Source: Eriocheir sinensis
Lineage: Eukaryota; Arthropoda; Malacostraca; Decapoda; Varunidae
Assembly: GCF_024679095.1 (NCBI RefSeq)
Contig: NC_066553.1
Location: 512,956 to 576,955, forward strand
DNA length: 64,000 nucleotides
Direction of reading: 5' to 3'
Position numbers and translations under genes: made by a program. The notes below the pieces were generated by a model. The model ran no database searches and was not told where the DNA came from. It worked only from the letters and a program-made list of their open reading frames with translations. This document shows positions 61,163 through 64,000 of the stretch, one piece after another (the first letter of the stretch is position 1; each line of letters begins with the position of its first letter).

Positions 61163-61265
61163 CCCCCTCCATTCCTCCCCATATAACTCCCTCCTTTTCC
61201 CCAGACAATTCCCTCTCAACTTCCCTTCACGCCATTCTATTCCTTCCCTCTTCCCTCCTCCTTCC
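60326..61265. repeat. microsatellites (TCC), (AG), (CT), (GATA), (AC) in AT-rich sequence
   Basis: (TCC)n 60418-60460, (AG)n 60500-60553, (CT)n 60629-60653, (GATA)n 60820-60868, AT-rich 60870-61090, (AC)n 61097-61160. Confidence 0.88.
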
Positions 61266-61430
61266 AACCCCTTTGTCCCCGCATTGTGCTCGATCCCGCT
61301 GACTCCGTGCAGACTACGTCACCCGCCAAAGGATTGATACACACAGGATTGGATTCGACAGGCGGGATCCGATTCTCTGTGTACCACACCGCGCCAACCT
61401 ACGGAACATTACCGCGCCTGACCAAGGGAT
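61266..61430. other. unique GC-balanced island
   Basis: Open in short frames, one reading GGIRFSVYHTAP, but no donor site follows in phase and no partner exon is found. Not called as an exon. Confidence 0.25.
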
Positions 61431-61515
61431 AGATAGATAGATAGATAGATGAATAGATATAGATAGATAGATAGATACTGATAGACAGATAGGCTATAGA
61501 GAGGTAGAGAGAGAG

Positions 61516-61587
<72 letters not shown>

Positions 61588-62130
61588 GTAATAAAGAAGG
61601 AACATAAAAGAACCGAAGAAAGGAAGGAAATGAATAGAAAAAAAATAGATAAAAAAACACTTAATAATCGTTTCAAATTATATGGAAAAAAAAACAACCA
61701 TGGCCTTCGTGTTTTAACTTAGAACATAATTATTTTCAATCCCTCTTTAACTTTCACTTCCTTAACACACTTTTCCCTCGCTTTTTCCTTTTTTTTTAAT
61801 TTTATTTTAATTTTGTTTTCTGACGTTATCAAAAAATATTCCTTCCGCCTTAACCTGTTCAGATCAAAGACATACTGACTTCAGTGCTGTTTTAGGCTGG
61901 CCCATCTCTCTCTCTCTCTCTCTCTCTCACCCCTTTCTCTGCCTCTCCTCCTCCTTCCAGTCTTTATTCTTCCTTTCAAACCTCCATTGCTCTCTCTCCA
62001 CACACACACACGTCCGTCAATTGGGCAACACCTTCACCGCCTGTCACATTCATTTTATTTCGGTCCCCCGAAAAAAAAAAAATTCTCATGACTCAAAAGG
62101 CGGCCGAAAAATGCAAGAGACGTGAATTTT
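61431..62130. repeat. (GATA)n, (AG)n, (CT)n with AT-rich spacers
   Basis: (GATA)n 61428-61490, (AG)n 61518-61583, (CT)n 61903-61928. No gene. Confidence 0.88.
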
Positions 62131-62648
62131 GGGACAAGTTCTGAGCCAAATTTCAGAGGGAGGGAGGGAGGGGAAGAGATGGAGGAAGGTAGGGTGGGAG
62201 AGAACGAAGGGGATGGAGAGAGAGTGGTCGAGACCGAAGGGAGGGAGTGAGGAGGAGAAGAGAGAAAGAGGGAGGAGGTTAGAGGATAATAGGGAAGGGA
62301 GTCATCATTTCTGTTCTCTACTCCCTCCTCCTCTTCTCCTTCCTTCCTTCATTCATTCATCTCCTGCATTCTTTAACTAACCTCTCACTCACTACCTCCC
62401 GTGAAAGAGAAAGGGAAAGGATGAGGAGGGCTGAATGAGAAAGATAGATATTAATAGATGGATGAAGATGGATGGTAGATATAGATGTCAAGGATAAAGG
62501 AGGAAGAGGAGGAGAAAGTGGATAGAATGATGAGGGGGAGGATAAGAATAAGGAGGAAGAAGAAGAAGAAGAAGAAGAGGAGGAGGAGGAGGAGGAAAGA
62601 AAGTTTTGATTTAAATGAGACGAAAGACGAAATAAATAAGGAACCAAA

Positions 62649-62685
<37 letters not shown>

Positions 62686-62749
62686 CTTAGAGCATTGATC
62701 GCAAAATATTTTATGAGGAAATTATAAAACAAGCGATAGAATTTATGTA

Positions 62750-62789
<40 letters not shown>

Positions 62790-62822
62790 ATAGATAGGTT
62801 TCGTGCGACTAGAATTCCATCG

Positions 62823-62855
<33 letters not shown>

Positions 62856-62999
62856 ATTCAAATTACTTTCCGAACAACTTCCCTTACCTAATTTATCTTC
62901 TTTCCTGCCTTCCTCCCTTCCTCCTCCTCCTCCTCTTTCTCTTCCTCCTCCTCCTCCTCCTGCACTTTCTCCTTTTCCTCCTCTTCCTCCTGCTCGCCA
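62131..62999. repeat. purine tract, (GGA), (CT), (GA) microsatellites
   Basis: GGGAGG-rich 62155-62300, (AAG)/(GGA) 62555-62595, (CT)n 62650-62681, (GA)n 62758-62786, (CT)n 62822-62851, TCC-rich 62905-62990. Confidence 0.88.
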
Positions 63000-63440
63000 T
63001 CAGCTTATATCAGAACGCTCTCAGGTATATCAGATTTAGCCAATACATTCCGCTTGGCTCAAATCAATTCCACAGGCGTTTCATGAAATATAAATTCCTT
63101 TAGCAACGAACAAAGTGATCTCGTTTCACTCCTAGGGGACAAAAATCAGGTGGCAGCGATATTAAGATGCAAATATTTCACAGCGATGTAATAAAACAGG
63201 TAGGCGTCTGGGGTGAAATTTTAGTGTTGTGAGCGGTGTGGAAATGAACGGTGGAGCTCAGCGAGAGGAGGAATATTAAGTACGTCTGTGTGCGTGTGGC
63301 TGCTGCGTGGATACGGCTGCTAATGTGTTTTATGGGGATATGGAAAGTGCCGGACGTTACTGTGCTTTCATTTTACCTTTTAACCTTATGAAACAGAAAA
63401 GGCCACTGCTGTTGGAATGGGACGAGAATCTGTGTGTACT
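63000..63440. other. unique island, no supported gene
   Basis: The longest non-repetitive stretch in the right half. Short open frames lack recognisable domains and splice context. Confidence 0.35.
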
Positions 63441-63445
63441 GAATG

Positions 63446-63490
<45 letters not shown>

Positions 63491-63526
63491 ACCTAATCAC
63501 GGCCTTGAAGATGGAAACTGCAAGAG

Positions 63527-63587
<61 letters not shown>

Positions 63588-63631
63588 TAGTATTGAAATC
63601 TGGCTTGTTTCCACTGTAGAGTTTTTGCAGT

Positions 63632-63683
<52 letters not shown>

Positions 63684-64000
63684 AAAACGGAAGTGTAGAA
63701 AGACAAAGAAAGGGAACGAGTGAACGAGGGAAGGGAAGCAGAGGCACAAGAGAAGTTAACTATATGCAAAAATACTTCTTATTAGAGTTGTATATTGTGT
63801 TATGAAGAAGTTACTATTATGGCTTACGTTGGCCATGGGAACTGAGGCTTAGAGAGAGGAGGAAAAAGAGGAGGAAGAGGAGGAGGAGGAGGTAGACGAG
63901 GAAGTAGGAAAAAATATATAACCACAGAGGCCTTAAGGAGGGGAAGGGAAGGAAGGAAAGAGAGGAAAGGAAAGGAAAACGGAGAAGGAAATGAGTATGA
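63441..64000. repeat. (CT)n, two (GA)n runs and purine tract
   Basis: (CT)n 63449-63488, (GA)n 63532-63582 and 63635-63680, then GGA/GGAA-rich to the end. Confidence 0.92.

Noticed and set aside
61310..61440. Possible CUB-domain-like exon (GGIRFSVYHTAP)
   Set aside because: Short, no in-phase donor, no other CUB exon nearby; resemblance is too weak.

Overview
This window looks like nuclear DNA of a decapod crustacean, most likely a brachyuran crab. Three things suggest this. It has one intron-split animal S1A trypsin-like protease gene with GT/AG junctions. It has an extreme load of long dinucleotide and trinucleotide microsatellites, with (CT)n, (GT)n and (GGA)n runs up to about 236 bp. It also holds arthropod-type TTAGG (TAACC) repeats, tRNA-derived SINEs and short inverted-repeat elements of the kind that fill decapod genomes. 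The species assignment is inference from memory of repeat families, not from a search.

The only confident protein-coding gene is on the + strand at about 1514-7546. It is a trypsin-like serine protease whose 5' end lies outside the window or was not recognised. Six exons are readable: a Thr/Pro/Ala-rich linker exon (1514-1690), an activation-site and catalytic-His exon (3475-3640), a connecting exon (4618-4732), a catalytic-Asp exon (5080-5218), a pre-Ser exon ending at the S1-pocket segment (5839-5966), and a catalytic-Ser exon with the stop (7373-7546). All phases match across the junctions and give 298 residues. The introns hold tandem arrays, a small inverted-repeat element, a decayed LINE reverse-transcriptase fragment and microsatellites. 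One (GT)n microsatellite begins exactly at a 5' splice site.

From about 7.6 kb to the end I find no further convincing gene. The sequence is a mosaic of microsatellites, low-complexity pyrimidine or purine tracts, and many unrelated minisatellites or satellites (unit lengths about 15, 35, 37, 48, 51, 67, 77, 87, 95-105, 100, 126, 147, 150, 151, 156 and 186 bp). Interspersed are seven copies or fragments of one tRNA-derived SINE (SINE-A), one copy of a second tRNA-Val-like SINE (SINE-C), several copies of a TA-flanked inverted-repeat element (MITE-B), and a 1.2-kb TTAA-flanked element lodged inside a TTAGG-containing array. Small GC-balanced, non-repetitive islands separate the repeats.

The most interesting structures are: (1) a 35-bp satellite of about 28 copies inside an inverted-ended insertion that splits a SINE, with a unit resembling the insertion's own terminus; (2) the TTAA-flanked 1,215-bp element inside interstitial telomere-like repeats; (3) a MITE-B copy inserted in a 67-bp satellite, and other MITE-B segments amplified into tandem arrays of three unit lengths; (4) the protease 5' splice site formed by a (GT)n microsatellite. 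Long open frames over the repeats are not proteins. They arise because the unit lengths (2, 15, 51 and 126 bp) avoid stops or are multiples of three.
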